Origin: an uncultured Clostridia bacterium
GTDB lineage: Bacteria; Bacillota; Clostridia; TANB77; CAG-465
Assembly: GCA_944387385.1 (NCBI GenBank)
Contig: CALXES010000004.1
Location: 1-64,000, forward strand
DNA: 64,000 nucleotides
Direction: 5' to 3'
Under the pieces are notes generated by a model, which had not been told where the DNA came from, did no database searches, and saw only the letters and a list, made by a program, of their open reading frames with translations. The position numbers and the translations under genes are program-made. Below, one piece after another: positions 8,091 to 16,320 of this stretch (the stretch's first letter is position 1; every line of letters begins with the position of its first letter).

Positions 8091-9824
8091 ATGCCAGATA
8101 ATAGTACTGTAGATAATTTAAGAAAAAATGTAGACGATGCACAAAACATTCCACAAAATAGTATTAATAACTATATTGAAAATGTTTTACCTAAAGAAAT
8201 TAGCTCTAAGAGAGCTGAGATTTTATCTAATTTTAAAGATGATGATGGAAAAACTATTTTAGAAAATAATCTTACACAAGAGCAAAAAAATGAACTTGAA
8301 GAAAAATTAAAACCAGAAATAGAACAGTTATATAAAGAAGGAAGAGATTTTGTACACGAAAAAACAACAGATAGGCTAAATAAATTAAATGAATGTAAAA
8401 AAGAAATTGATGAATTAAAAGAATCTTTGACAAAAGAAATTACTGATTTGGAAGCACAACTTGCAACTTTAGATCCAAAATCTAAAGAATATGAAGATTT
8501 AAACAAAGAAATAAATGAAAAGCAAGGACAATTGGATAGAGTAGAAGGACTAATTGGAAAATATAAAGCTGGATTTAGTACACAACAAGCAGTGCTTGAT
8601 CAAGGTTTATTAGGATTGCAAAAAAATTTTAATCAATATCCATATATAAATGTTGAAAAAGATAAATCTGCCCAAGAAATGCTTGGAGATAGACAATTAG
8701 GTAGTGCTTTAAAAGAAGAAGTTAAGAAAGATGAGGAAAGACTATCTGAGATAGATAAAATGAAAGAAGAGCTTTCAAAACTTGATCCTAATTCAAAAGA
8801 ATATAAGGAATTAGAAGAAAAAATTGCTAAAAAAGAAGGGCAAATTAATAATATCAATAATAGGTTAAAAAGAAATAAGGATCTATTAAATTATGCACCT
8901 GAGGAAATAAAGAGAGAAGAGCCAGAACAAGTTCAAGAGCAGGAACAACAAGAACAACAAGTAAATAATGCTCAGCCAAAGGTAGGTGCTATTCCACCAG
9001 ATTTAGCCGCAAAACTTGCACAACAAATGGGAGGAGGAAGAGTACCAGTTGAAAATCCTACTCTTGAAGAGGACAATGCTATGACTAAAGAACCAAATTA
9101 TCTTGAAGCCTTGGGGTATGATTCTGAAAAAGCTATGGATTATGATTATGCATGTTTAGTTTTAAGTAACTTTGCAGAAGATGGTAAATTTTCAGATTAT
9201 GCAAGAGTTGATATGCTTAACAATCCAGAAGTGAAAAGATTACTCGAAAATTCTTTAAAAGTTGCTGGAAGTAATTTGAATCCTCTAAAGTCTAGAAAGT
9301 TTAACGCAACTAGAGATAAGATATTAGGACTTGCAAATGGACAAATGAAGATTATGGCATTACAGGCAATGGGAAAAGATATAGATTTTGATAATATTAA
9401 AAAGCAATTTAATGATTTAAATAAAGAATATAATGATCAAAGAAAACAGTTAGAAGAAAAATTAAATGGAGAAATAACTGATGATAAAAAGTTAGAAATA
9501 GAAAATCAACTTAATGATTTAGATGAAAGATATAAACAAGTAAAAAATGTATCTGATTTTTCTAAATCAACTAACAATATAAAAACATTAAGAACAAGAT
9601 TTATTAGTTTTAAAGATGCTTTATTCAAGAAAGAGTCATACAAACAATTAAAAGAGGGTGTTAATAGCTTTATGTTTGAGGATAAGGATGATACAGCTAA
9701 AAAATCATGGGAAGGTCAAACATATTCTGAAAATGAAAGAAATAAAAATGCTATAAAGAGAGAAGAGAGAGAGCAAGGAAAAGAAGAAATAAAGATAGAG
9801 AAAGACGATTTAAATAGAGATTAA
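8091..9824 (+). CDS. Long coiled-coil protein, unknown function
   Basis: A 577-residue hydrophilic protein with no signal peptide and no membrane segment, so cytoplasmic or structural. Residues about 60-265 are coiled coil with a duplicated module: LATLDPKSKEYEDL near 123 and LSKLDPNSKEYKEL near 228, each followed by a similar Lys/Glu helix (EINEKQGQLD, KIAKKEGQIN). A Glu/Gln-rich linker (near 280-295) leads to a more globular Ala/Leu-containing part (about 320-440), another coiled coil (about 440-490) and a charged tail. GGGGG precedes the ATG. It follows the small acidic gene in an operon and ends at a terminator. No enzyme motif is visible and I do not recognise the family. Confidence 0.85.
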   Translation: MPDNSTVDNLRKNVDDAQNIPQNSINNYIENVLPKEISSKRAEILSNFKDDDGKTILENNLTQEQKNELEEKLKPEIEQLYKEGRDFVHEKTTDRLNKLNECKKEIDELKESLTKEITDLEAQLATLDPKSKEYEDLNKEINEKQGQLDRVEGLIGKYKAGFSTQQAVLDQGLLGLQKNFNQYPYINVEKDKSAQEMLGDRQLGSALKEEVKKDEERLSEIDKMKEELSKLDPNSKEYKELEEKIAKKEGQINNINNRLKRNKDLLNYAPEEIKREEPEQVQEQEQQEQQVNNAQPKVGAIPPDLAAKLAQQMGGGRVPVENPTLEEDNAMTKEPNYLEALGYDSEKAMDYDYACLVLSNFAEDGKFSDYARVDMLNNPEVKRLLENSLKVAGSNLNPLKSRKFNATRDKILGLANGQMKIMALQAMGKDIDFDNIKKQFNDLNKEYNDQRKQLEEKLNGEITDDKKLEIENQLNDLDERYKQVKNVSDFSKSTNNIKTLRTRFISFKDALFKKESYKQLKEGVNSFMFEDKDDTAKKSWEGQTYSENERNKNAIKREEREQGKEEIKIEKDDLNRD

Positions 9825-9827
9825 TTT

Positions 9828-9858
9828 AAAAGTACATACTAAAAAGTATGTACTTTTT
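9828..9858 (+). terminator. Terminator of the coiled-coil operon
   Basis: A 12-bp perfect stem (AAAAGTACATAC, 9828-9839, and GTATGTACTTTT, 9846-9857). T residues follow only as the end of the arm, so the U tract is short. Confidence 0.8.
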
Positions 9859-9907
9859 ATATTCTTTTATGATACAATAAATAATGTAGAAGAAGTGAGG
9901 TATGAAA

Positions 9908-10645
9908 ATGAGTAAAACAATAATTATAACAGGGGCTGCAAAAGGTATTGGAAGAGCTATAGCAAAAGATTTTGCATATAGTGGATATAATGTTTGTGTA
10001 AATTATAATACTTCAGAAAAAGAGGCAAAAGAACTTTGTGAAGAGCTAGCAAAAGCAGGATGTAGTGTAATAATATATAAAGCTGATATAACCAAAAGGG
10101 AAGAGGTAGATAAGATGGTAGACTATGTTATTGGTACTTTTGGAAATATAGATGTGCTAGTAAATAATGCTGGGATAAGTGAATATAAATTATTTGTAGA
10201 TATTTCTCAGCAAGAACTTGAGAGAATGTTAAATGTAAATATTTTAGGTACATTTAATATGACTCAATCTGTTTTAAAGAAATCTATGCTACCAAGAAAA
10301 GATGGAACAATTATAAATATATCATCTATTTGGGGAATGGTAGGTGCATCTTTAGAAGTTGCATATTCTACTTCAAAAGCAGCAATTATTGGAATGAGTA
10401 AAGCTTTAGCAAAAGAACTTGCTCCATCAAATATTACAGTAAATGTTGTTGCACCTGGAGCAATTTCTACAGATATGTTAAGTACACTTTCTGATGAAGA
10501 TATGAAGGTATTAAAAGATGAGATACCACTTGGAAAGATCGGTGCTGTTGAAGATGTAGCTGCGTCTGTTAAATTTTTAGCATCATATGAAGCGAGATAT
10601 ATAACAGGGCAAGTGATCAGTCCAAATGGTGGACTAGTAATATAA
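9908..10645 (+). CDS. Short-chain dehydrogenase, FabG-like (3-oxoacyl-ACP reductase)
   Basis: NAD(P)H-dependent classical SDR of 245 residues. Visible are the cofactor motif (TGAAKGIGRAIA), the NNAGIS segment, the catalytic Ser (NISSIWG), the Tyr-x3-Lys pair (AYSTSKAA) and the C-terminal ITGQVISPNGG typical of FabG. The likely reaction is reduction of 3-oxoacyl-ACP in fatty acid synthesis, but no other fab gene is near, so another ketone is possible. ATG 9908 is preferred to ATG 9902 because GTGAGG ends at 9900. An extended -10 (TGATACAAT, 9870-9878) lies upstream with a poor -35. It is a single gene ended by a perfect terminator. Confidence 0.88.
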   Translation: MSKTIIITGAAKGIGRAIAKDFAYSGYNVCVNYNTSEKEAKELCEELAKAGCSVIIYKADITKREEVDKMVDYVIGTFGNIDVLVNNAGISEYKLFVDISQQELERMLNVNILGTFNMTQSVLKKSMLPRKDGTIINISSIWGMVGASLEVAYSTSKAAIIGMSKALAKELAPSNITVNVVAPGAISTDMLSTLSDEDMKVLKDEIPLGKIGAVEDVAASVKFLASYEARYITGQVISPNGGLVI

Positions 10646-10670
10646 AAAGAGCAATTAATTGCTCTTTTTT
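10644..10670. terminator. Bidirectional terminator between fabG-like gene and the small coat-like gene
   Basis: A symmetrical stem AAAAAGAGCAATT (10644-10656) with its complement (10657-10669) has A tracts on one side and T tracts on the other. It can therefore end both convergent genes. Confidence 0.85.
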
Positions 10671-10881
10671 AATTTTGTTTATTTAAGTTTTCATATTCTT
10701 TTAATTTGATTTTATATTCTAGAACTTGTGTAAGATATCTATAATACATATATTGTTGTTCGTAATACATCATAGGATTTGGCATTTGATCCATAGTAGG
10801 GTCAATATTTTGTTGATTTGCAGTATTTTGTTGCATAGTATTAAAATTATATGGATCAAAAAAAGGTTGATTTTTATCCAT
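10669..10881 (-). CDS. Small Gln/Asn/Met/Tyr-rich protein, possibly spore-associated
   Basis: A 70-residue protein rich in Gln, Asn, Met, Tyr and Pro (NTMQQNTANQQN, then MMYYEQQYMYYRY), ending in a short charged helix. On the minus strand AAGGAGGTGATAAA stands directly before the ATG, one of the best ribosome sites in the window, so the gene is real. There is no signal peptide or membrane span. This composition is seen in small spore-coat or inner-coat proteins, and ylbJ, a sporulation gene, lies next door on the same strand. That role is inference only. Its 3' end shares a bidirectional terminator with the fabG-like gene. Confidence 0.78.
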   Translation of the reverse strand: MDKNQPFFDPYNFNTMQQNTANQQNIDPTMDQMPNPMMYYEQQYMYYRYLTQVLEYKIKLKEYENLNKQN

Positions 10882-10980
10882 TTTATCACCTCCTTAATAT
10901 TTTTATGAATAAAAAATATATAATTGTATATAATATTAGTGTAGACTTAAAGTTTACCCCCCTTCTTTAATTTATATATA

Positions 10981-11017
10981 GTAACTTGAAAATCTTTATT
11001 TTCGAGTTACTTTTTTT
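10981..11017. terminator. Hairpin at the 3' end of ylbJ
   Basis: GTAACTTGAAAA (10981-10992) pairs with TTTTCGAGTTAC (10999-11010) with one wobble. The ylbJ stop codon (10996-10998) lies in the loop. The clear T run (11011-11017) is on the plus strand, so direction is uncertain. Confidence 0.5.
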
Positions 11018-12057
11018 AATGCAAATATAAATGTAAAAAGAAGAGATACACTAATAACAAAGTATGAAGCTGTATTAAATTTTATTATATTTATGTATTG
11101 AATATTTTGTATATTATTAAAACTCATTAAAAAATATGTTATAACACTAGAAATTATCCCCTGTACTAATTTATTTTTTACAATATACCACAATTTAATC
11201 TTAGCTTTATAAATACAGGAATATACCTGAAAAATAATAGAAAAGCCACTAAAAGATAGCATGAATGATATTAGAGAAATTGTAAATGGAAAGTTAAAAT
11301 TAGTATTTAAGTAAATGAGCCTTGTTCCATTAGTTATTTCAAAAAGACCAGATAAAGAATATATAATATCTTTTGAAACATTTAACTTAATTAGTATAAT
11401 TTCTATAATTGAAAAGCATAAATTAAATATTATTATAAAAGCAAGTATGTTTCCTAAAGTTATAAAAGTAGATTTTATTGACATATCTAATATTTCGAAT
11501 GAACTCTTATGTAAATTTTTGTCTTCTTTTTTCGGAAAAATATTTGAATTTTCAATATTTTCGTGTATAATATCATTATGTGTAAAATTAAATATACATA
11601 TTATTATAGCAGCAAGGTAGTGACTTATTAAAAGTATTAAACCAATATATATATTGTCTAAAATACATATTCCGATTGTAGAAAGTATAAATATTGGATT
11701 ACAATTATTTGCAAAAGACATTAGAAAAGTTGCTTGTTTTTTTGTTATTTTACCTTCTGAATATAGACTATATGTTGCTTTAGCACCCATAGGATAACCA
11801 CAGAAAAATCCTATTATACTAACGTATATTAAGTTTCCGTATTTTTTAAAATATTTTGTTATAGATTTTGAAATGCCGCTTAAAATTAATATATTAGTAA
11901 ATAGTATAAAAGGAAATAGAGAAGGCATTACTGAATCAAGGAAAATTCCAATTGTATTTCTTATTGATATGTAATTACTTTTTTGAAAAGTAAATATACA
12001 AAATAGACAAGCAAATAATATGAATATTTTTAATAACTTAGTATTGATTTTAATCAT
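10996..12057 (-). CDS. ylbJ: Sporulation integral membrane protein YlbJ-like
   Basis: Polytopic membrane protein of 353 residues with about eight hydrophobic spans. The family signature is clear: a conserved stretch around residues 80-120 reads FFCGYPMGAKATY and later MSFANNCNPIFILS, as in YlbJ, a forespore protein needed for spore cortex formation in Bacillus. The start at 12057 has no visible ribosome site (TTTATT precedes the ATG) and only 30 bases separate it from the divergent methyltransferase gene, so a very short or leaderless mRNA is possible. The next good Met is far inside. It fits the other spore-envelope genes at 35-38 kb. Confidence 0.85.
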   Translation of the reverse strand: MIKINTKLLKIFILFACLFCIFTFQKSNYISIRNTIGIFLDSVMPSLFPFILFTNILILSGISKSITKYFKKYGNLIYVSIIGFFCGYPMGAKATYSLYSEGKITKKQATFLMSFANNCNPIFILSTIGICILDNIYIGLILLISHYLAAIIICIFNFTHNDIIHENIENSNIFPKKEDKNLHKSSFEILDMSIKSTFITLGNILAFIIIFNLCFSIIEIILIKLNVSKDIIYSLSGLFEITNGTRLIYLNTNFNFPFTISLISFMLSFSGFSIIFQVYSCIYKAKIKLWYIVKNKLVQGIISSVITYFLMSFNNIQNIQYINIIKFNTASYFVISVSLLFTFIFALKKVTRK

Positions 12058-12087
12058 AATAAATTTTATGAAAAAGGAGAAAATAAT

Positions 12088-12963
12088 ATGCGTTATAGTA
12101 AAGAATTAAAGGAATATGAATTACTTGATATGGCAAATGGAGAAAAACTAGAAAAGTGGGGAAAATATATATTAATTAGACCTGATCCACAGATAGTTTG
12201 GCCAGATAAGAAAAATCCTAAGCTTTGGGAAAAAGCACATGCAAGATATATACGTAGTTCGAGTGGTGGAGGACATTGGGAAAAACTAAAGAAAATGGAT
12301 GATAGCTGGAATATAAAATATAAAGACCTTACTTTTAATTTAAAGCCTATGGGATTTAAACATACTGGATTATTTCCTGAGCAATCCGTAAATTGGGACT
12401 ATATTATAGACAACATATCAAAAGAAGTAAAAAAAGGAAGAGAAGTTAAGGTGTTAAATTTATTTGCATATACAGGTGGTGCAACAGTAGCTTCTGCATA
12501 TGCTGGTGCTAGTGTATGTCATGTTGATTCTTCACAAGGAATGACTAATTGGGCAAAAGAAAATTTGGCATCAAGTGGTTTAAAAGATAAACCTGTAAGA
12601 TTTTTAGTAGATGATGTGCTAAAATTTGTAAAAAGAGAGATAAGACGAGGTAATAAATATGATTGTATAATAATGGATCCACCTTCATATGGAAGAGGAA
12701 AAAATGGCGAGGTATGGAGTATTGAAAAAAATATTTATGAATTAATTGAACTTTGTGGAAAAATTCTATCTAATAATGCAATGTTTATGGTAATAAATAC
12801 ATATACAGGTGGACTTTCTGGTACTGTTATTTCTAATGTTTTAAACCATGCAATTAAAGATAGAAAATTAAATGTTTCATTTGATGAAATTGGTTTAAGA
12901 CAAAAAGATACTAAAGAATTTTTACCATGTGGAATTACTACAATATGTGAATTTAATAAGTAA
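12088..12963 (+). CDS. Class I SAM-dependent methyltransferase (RlmI/RlmK-like)
   Basis: A 291-residue methyltransferase of the group related to the 23S rRNA enzymes RlmI and RlmK. The SAM-binding motif I is LNLFAYTGGATVASA (near 125), the acidic loop is HVDSSQGM (near 147) and motif IV is IIMDPPSYGRG (near 195), whose DPP is typical of base-methylating enzymes of this group. It lacks an N-terminal PUA domain, so it is the short form. The ATG follows AAAAGGAGAAAATAAT. It is divergent from ylbJ with 30 bases between. RNA substrate is the best guess, the exact base unknown. Confidence 0.88.
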   Translation: MRYSKELKEYELLDMANGEKLEKWGKYILIRPDPQIVWPDKKNPKLWEKAHARYIRSSSGGGHWEKLKKMDDSWNIKYKDLTFNLKPMGFKHTGLFPEQSVNWDYIIDNISKEVKKGREVKVLNLFAYTGGATVASAYAGASVCHVDSSQGMTNWAKENLASSGLKDKPVRFLVDDVLKFVKREIRRGNKYDCIIMDPPSYGRGKNGEVWSIEKNIYELIELCGKILSNNAMFMVINTYTGGLSGTVISNVLNHAIKDRKLNVSFDEIGLRQKDTKEFLPCGITTICEFNK

Positions 12964-12981
12964 ATTATGTATAATTATATA

Positions 12982-13010
12982 TTTACAAATTAGAAAAAAT
13001 ATTATATAAT
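12982..13010 (+). promoter_or_regulatory. Promoter of rpoZ
   Basis: TTTACA (12982-12987), a 17-base spacer and TATAAT (13005-13010). Confidence 0.7.
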
Positions 13011-13040
13011 ATATGTTATAGTTTTAAAGGGGGAAATAAA

Positions 13041-13349
13041 ATGTTATCAAAGCCAAACGTAAAAGAGATAGTTCCAAAAGTAGGAAATAGATATCAATCT
13101 GTTTTAGCTATTGCAAAAAGAGCAAGAAAAATTGAGCAAGAAAGACTAGAAAAATTTAATCAAAACAAAGATAGAATAAAAGAAGGAAAAGAAGATTATT
13201 CAGAGTACGTATTTGATGCTGTTGATAGAGCTTCAAAGGAAATTGCAGATGGCAAAATATATATAAAAATTGATGGAAAATATGCAGTAACACCAGAGGT
13301 AGAATTAGAAAAGGAAATTAGGGAAGCACAAGAAGCAAATAAGGAGTAA
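13041..13349 (+). CDS. rpoZ: RNA polymerase omega subunit
   Basis: Omega subunit, which helps beta-prime fold and stay in RNA polymerase. The family core is visible: KPNVKEIVPKVGNRYQSVLA, then IAKRARKIEQE, and a later region KEIADGKIYIK matching the usual AAxEIAxGKI stretch. Length of 102 residues is normal, with an acidic C-terminal tail. The ATG follows AAAGGGGGAAA. The CMP-kinase-like gene starts 5 bases downstream, so they are cotranscribed, and priA follows. In many Firmicutes rpoZ lies between gmk and coaBC/priA, so the neighbourhood is conserved in part. Confidence 0.95.
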   Translation: MLSKPNVKEIVPKVGNRYQSVLAIAKRARKIEQERLEKFNQNKDRIKEGKEDYSEYVFDAVDRASKEIADGKIYIKIDGKYAVTPEVELEKEIREAQEANKE

Positions 13350-13354
13350 GTTTT

Positions 13355-13921
13355 ATGAATATACATATTATAACTATGGCAGGAGATATAGCAAGTGGTA
13401 AAGGAACTGTTACGTCTCTTTTAAAACAAGAGTTGGGATATGAAGTTTATAAAAACGGAGAATATGTTAGGAAGCTTGCAAAAGAAATGAATATGTCAAT
13501 TGTTGAGTTTCAGGAGTATTTAAATGCTCATGAGGAAATAGATAGACAAGTAGAAAAAAGTGCTTCAATTTATGCAGAGGAAAATGATAATTTAATAATA
13601 GATGCTAGACTTGGATTTTATGCTGTACCTCATTCTTTTAAAGTATATTTAAAAGTAGATCTTAAAGAGGCTGCAACTCGTGCATATAATGATTCTTTAA
13701 GAAAAGATACAGAAAAGTATGAGTCTATTGAAAAAGCAATGAAAGATATTAAATACAGATATGAGCAAGAAAATATGAGATATCTTAAAACGTATAATGT
13801 TAAGCGTGATGATATGTCAAACTATGATTTGGTAATTGATACGACTAGTAAATCACCAGAAGAGGTTACAAAAATTATATTAAAAGAATATAGGAAATGG
13901 TTAAAAGATAAAGAAAAATGA
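13355..13921 (+). CDS. Cytidylate kinase-like NMP kinase
   Basis: A small P-loop nucleoside monophosphate kinase of 188 residues, resembling the short cytidylate-kinase-like family. The P-loop is GDIASGKGT (residues 10-18). An NMP-binding part contains NGEYVRKLAKEMN, where the second residue group aligns with the base-recognition loop. IIDARLGFYAVPHSFKVYL is the usual Walker B-like strand, and a lid-like stretch lies near 105-150. It transfers phosphate from ATP to a pyrimidine NMP, probably CMP. It occupies the place next to rpoZ where guanylate kinase commonly lies in related genomes. The stop codon is inside the 5' arm of a 16-bp terminator. Confidence 0.8.
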   Translation: MNIHIITMAGDIASGKGTVTSLLKQELGYEVYKNGEYVRKLAKEMNMSIVEFQEYLNAHEEIDRQVEKSASIYAEENDNLIIDARLGFYAVPHSFKVYLKVDLKEAATRAYNDSLRKDTEKYESIEKAMKDIKYRYEQENMRYLKTYNVKRDDMSNYDLVIDTTSKSPEEVTKIILKEYRKWLKDKEK

Positions 13922-13953
13922 TATTTAAGCAAAATGCTTAAATATCATTTTTT
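13916..13953 (+). terminator. Terminator of rpoZ operon
   Basis: A 16-bp perfect stem (13916-13931 with 13935-13950) has a 3-base loop and overlaps the stop codon. A short T run follows. Confidence 0.9.
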
Positions 13954-13972
13954 AAACGTTTGTTCATTTTTC

Positions 13973-14001
13973 TTGACACTTAAAATTTAGTAATATATAA
14001 T
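13973..14001 (+). promoter_or_regulatory. Consensus promoter of priA
   Basis: TTGACA (13973-13978), a 17-base spacer and TATAAT (13996-14001), both hexamers perfect. Confidence 0.85.
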
Positions 14002-14018
14002 ATTTAATGAGGTGTGAT

Positions 14019-16262
14019 ATGATAGCAAAAATATTGATAAATACATCAGTAAATTCATTAAATAAAGTTTATGACTATATAGTTCCAAATAACCTTATAT
14101 CACAAGTAGAAATAGGAAAGAGAGTACAAGTAAGTTTTGGTAGAGGAAAGAATTTAGAAGAAGGAATTATTGTAAAACTTGAAGAGGATTATGAACCACA
14201 AAAATATAAATTAAAAGAAATTAGTGAGATATTAGATGATGTATCATATATAGATGAGAAAAGATTAAAACTTGCCAAATACATTGCATATGTGTATTTT
14301 TGTAATGTATATGATGCTTTAAAGCTTATGTTGCCACCAGGTACAAAATCTAAAAATAGTAGTAAGAGTTTAGATACTAAAAAAGATAGAAAAGTTATTT
14401 TAATTAAGTCTGCAGATGAAATAATGCAAGATATTGAAAGCAATGTGATTAAAAGTGCAAAACAAATACAGTTATTATCTTTTTTGATGTATACAGATAA
14501 TGTATTAATAAGTGATATTATAGAAGGACTTTCAATATCAAGAAGTGTTATAAATACTGCAAAGAAAAATGGATATATAGATATAATAGAAGTTGAAAAA
14601 GAAAATGATTTTTTAAAAGATTTAGATGTTAAAAAAACAACTGCTTTAATACCAACTGAAGAGCAAAAATACGTAATAGATGGTATTAGTAAATATATTT
14701 ATGATGAGGAATATAAACAGTGTTTGATACATGGTGTAACTGGAAGCGGAAAAACAGAAGTATATTTACAATTAATTGAAAGAGTATTAGATCAAGGTAG
14801 AAAAGCAATTGTACTAGTACCAGAAATATCACTAACTTACCAAACAGTTGAAAGATTTGTATCAAGATTTGGTAATAATATAGCAATACTTCATAGTAAA
14901 ATGACAATAGCCAAAAGAAAAGAAGAATATAAAAGGATAAAAATGGGAAAAGTAAATATAGTAATTGGAGCAAGGTCTGCAGTATTTGCACCAATAGACA
15001 GTATTGGTTTAATTATAATAGATGAAGAGCATGATTCTAGTTATTATTCTCAAACTAAGCCTAAATACTCTACTAAGGATATTGCTGCATATATTTGCAA
15101 AGAAGCTAACGCTGTATTAGTTCTTGGAAGTGCAACACCAGAAATTAGTACATATAATAAAGCTATAAATGGAAGTGTTGAACTTTTTGAAATGAAAAAA
15201 AGAGCAGCAAATGCTAAATTACCAGATATAGAGATAGTAAATTTAAGAGATGATAGGATAATGGGAAACACTTCAAATATATCATTAAAATTAAAAGCTG
15301 CAATTGAAGAAAATATAAAAAGCAAAGAACAAACAATGCTTTTTTTAAATAAAAGAGGATATAACTCATATTTAACTTGTAAGAAGTGTGGGTATGTATT
15401 TAATTGTCCAAATTGTGATGTTGCTATGACTTATCATAAAAGTAACAATCTACTTTTGTGTCATTATTGTTCTCATGTTGAAAGAAAATTTGATATATGT
15501 CCAAAATGTGGATCTGATGAAATTTCAAGTTATAATCTAGGTACAGAAAAATTAGAAGAAGAGCTAAAGGAAATGTTTCCAACAATTTCTGTACTTAGAA
15601 TGGATGCAGATACAACAGTTGCAAGAGATTCACAGCAAAAAATTCTTGATGAATTTAAAAATAATAATGTAGATGTTCTGATTGGAACCCAAATGATAAG
15701 TAAGGGTCATGATATGCCAAATGTTACTCTTGTTGGAATAATTGGAACAGATGCTCTTCTTGCAATGAATGATTTTTCAGCATCAGAAAGAGCGTTTTCA
15801 AATATTTTTCAGGTTTCTGGAAGAGCAGGAAGAAGTACAAAGAGAGGAAGAGTCTTAATTCAAACAAGTGATACTGAAAATTATATAATAAAAGCTGTTG
15901 AAAATAATAGCTATGCAGACTTTTTTGAAAAGGAAATAGAATATAGGAAGACTTTTGGCTATCCGCCATTTATAGATATTTTATTATTTGAAGTAAGTGG
16001 TCCTAATTTGCAAGATGTAAAAATTGATGCAGAAAAATTATATAATATCTTAAATTATGATAATCAAAATGAATATAGAGTATTTTCACCAAAATCTCCA
16101 TATATTCAAAAATTAAATAATAGATTTAGAGTAAATGTAATGATAAAAGCCAAACTTAATACTAAAATATATAGTAAAGTCTATGCTAAGATAAAAATAT
16201 ATAATACAAAAAAGAAAAGTGGAACTTTACTTTCTGTTACTAAAAATCCTTCATTTATTTAA
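14019..16262 (+). CDS. priA: Primosomal replication protein N' (PriA helicase)
   Basis: Superfamily 2 helicase that restarts stalled replication forks by loading the replisome. Domains in order: N-terminal 3' DNA-binding domain (AKILINTSVNSLNKVYDY), helicase lobe 1 with Walker A (GVTGSGKTEVYL, near 240) and DEEH box (IIDEEHDSSYYSQ, near 335), a zinc-binding insert with CKKCG, CPNC, CHYC and CPKC pairs (about 455-495), then lobe 2 (GTQMISKGHDMPNV, QVSGRAGRS). Eight zinc cysteines are all present. ATG 14019 follows GAGGTG; an in-frame ATG at 14007 precedes that ribosome site. Length of 747 is normal. It has its own consensus promoter. Confidence 0.97.
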   Translation: MIAKILINTSVNSLNKVYDYIVPNNLISQVEIGKRVQVSFGRGKNLEEGIIVKLEEDYEPQKYKLKEISEILDDVSYIDEKRLKLAKYIAYVYFCNVYDALKLMLPPGTKSKNSSKSLDTKKDRKVILIKSADEIMQDIESNVIKSAKQIQLLSFLMYTDNVLISDIIEGLSISRSVINTAKKNGYIDIIEVEKENDFLKDLDVKKTTALIPTEEQKYVIDGISKYIYDEEYKQCLIHGVTGSGKTEVYLQLIERVLDQGRKAIVLVPEISLTYQTVERFVSRFGNNIAILHSKMTIAKRKEEYKRIKMGKVNIVIGARSAVFAPIDSIGLIIIDEEHDSSYYSQTKPKYSTKDIAAYICKEANAVLVLGSATPEISTYNKAINGSVELFEMKKRAANAKLPDIEIVNLRDDRIMGNTSNISLKLKAAIEENIKSKEQTMLFLNKRGYNSYLTCKKCGYVFNCPNCDVAMTYHKSNNLLLCHYCSHVERKFDICPKCGSDEISSYNLGTEKLEEELKEMFPTISVLRMDADTTVARDSQQKILDEFKNNNVDVLIGTQMISKGHDMPNVTLVGIIGTDALLAMNDFSASERAFSNIFQVSGRAGRSTKRGRVLIQTSDTENYIIKAVENNSYADFFEKEIEYRKTFGYPPFIDILLFEVSGPNLQDVKIDAEKLYNILNYDNQNEYRVFSPKSPYIQKLNNRFRVNVMIKAKLNTKIYSKVYAKIKIYNTKKKSGTLLSVTKNPSFI

Positions 16263-16320
16263 AATACTTGCAGAAAGTTTAAAAATATAATATTATTATA
16301 AAATGAGAGGTTGATGTATA

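Noticed and set aside
10726-10908. Plus-strand open frame opposite the small coat-like gene
   Set aside because: No ribosome site. The minus-strand frame has a near-perfect one, so the plus frame is a shadow.
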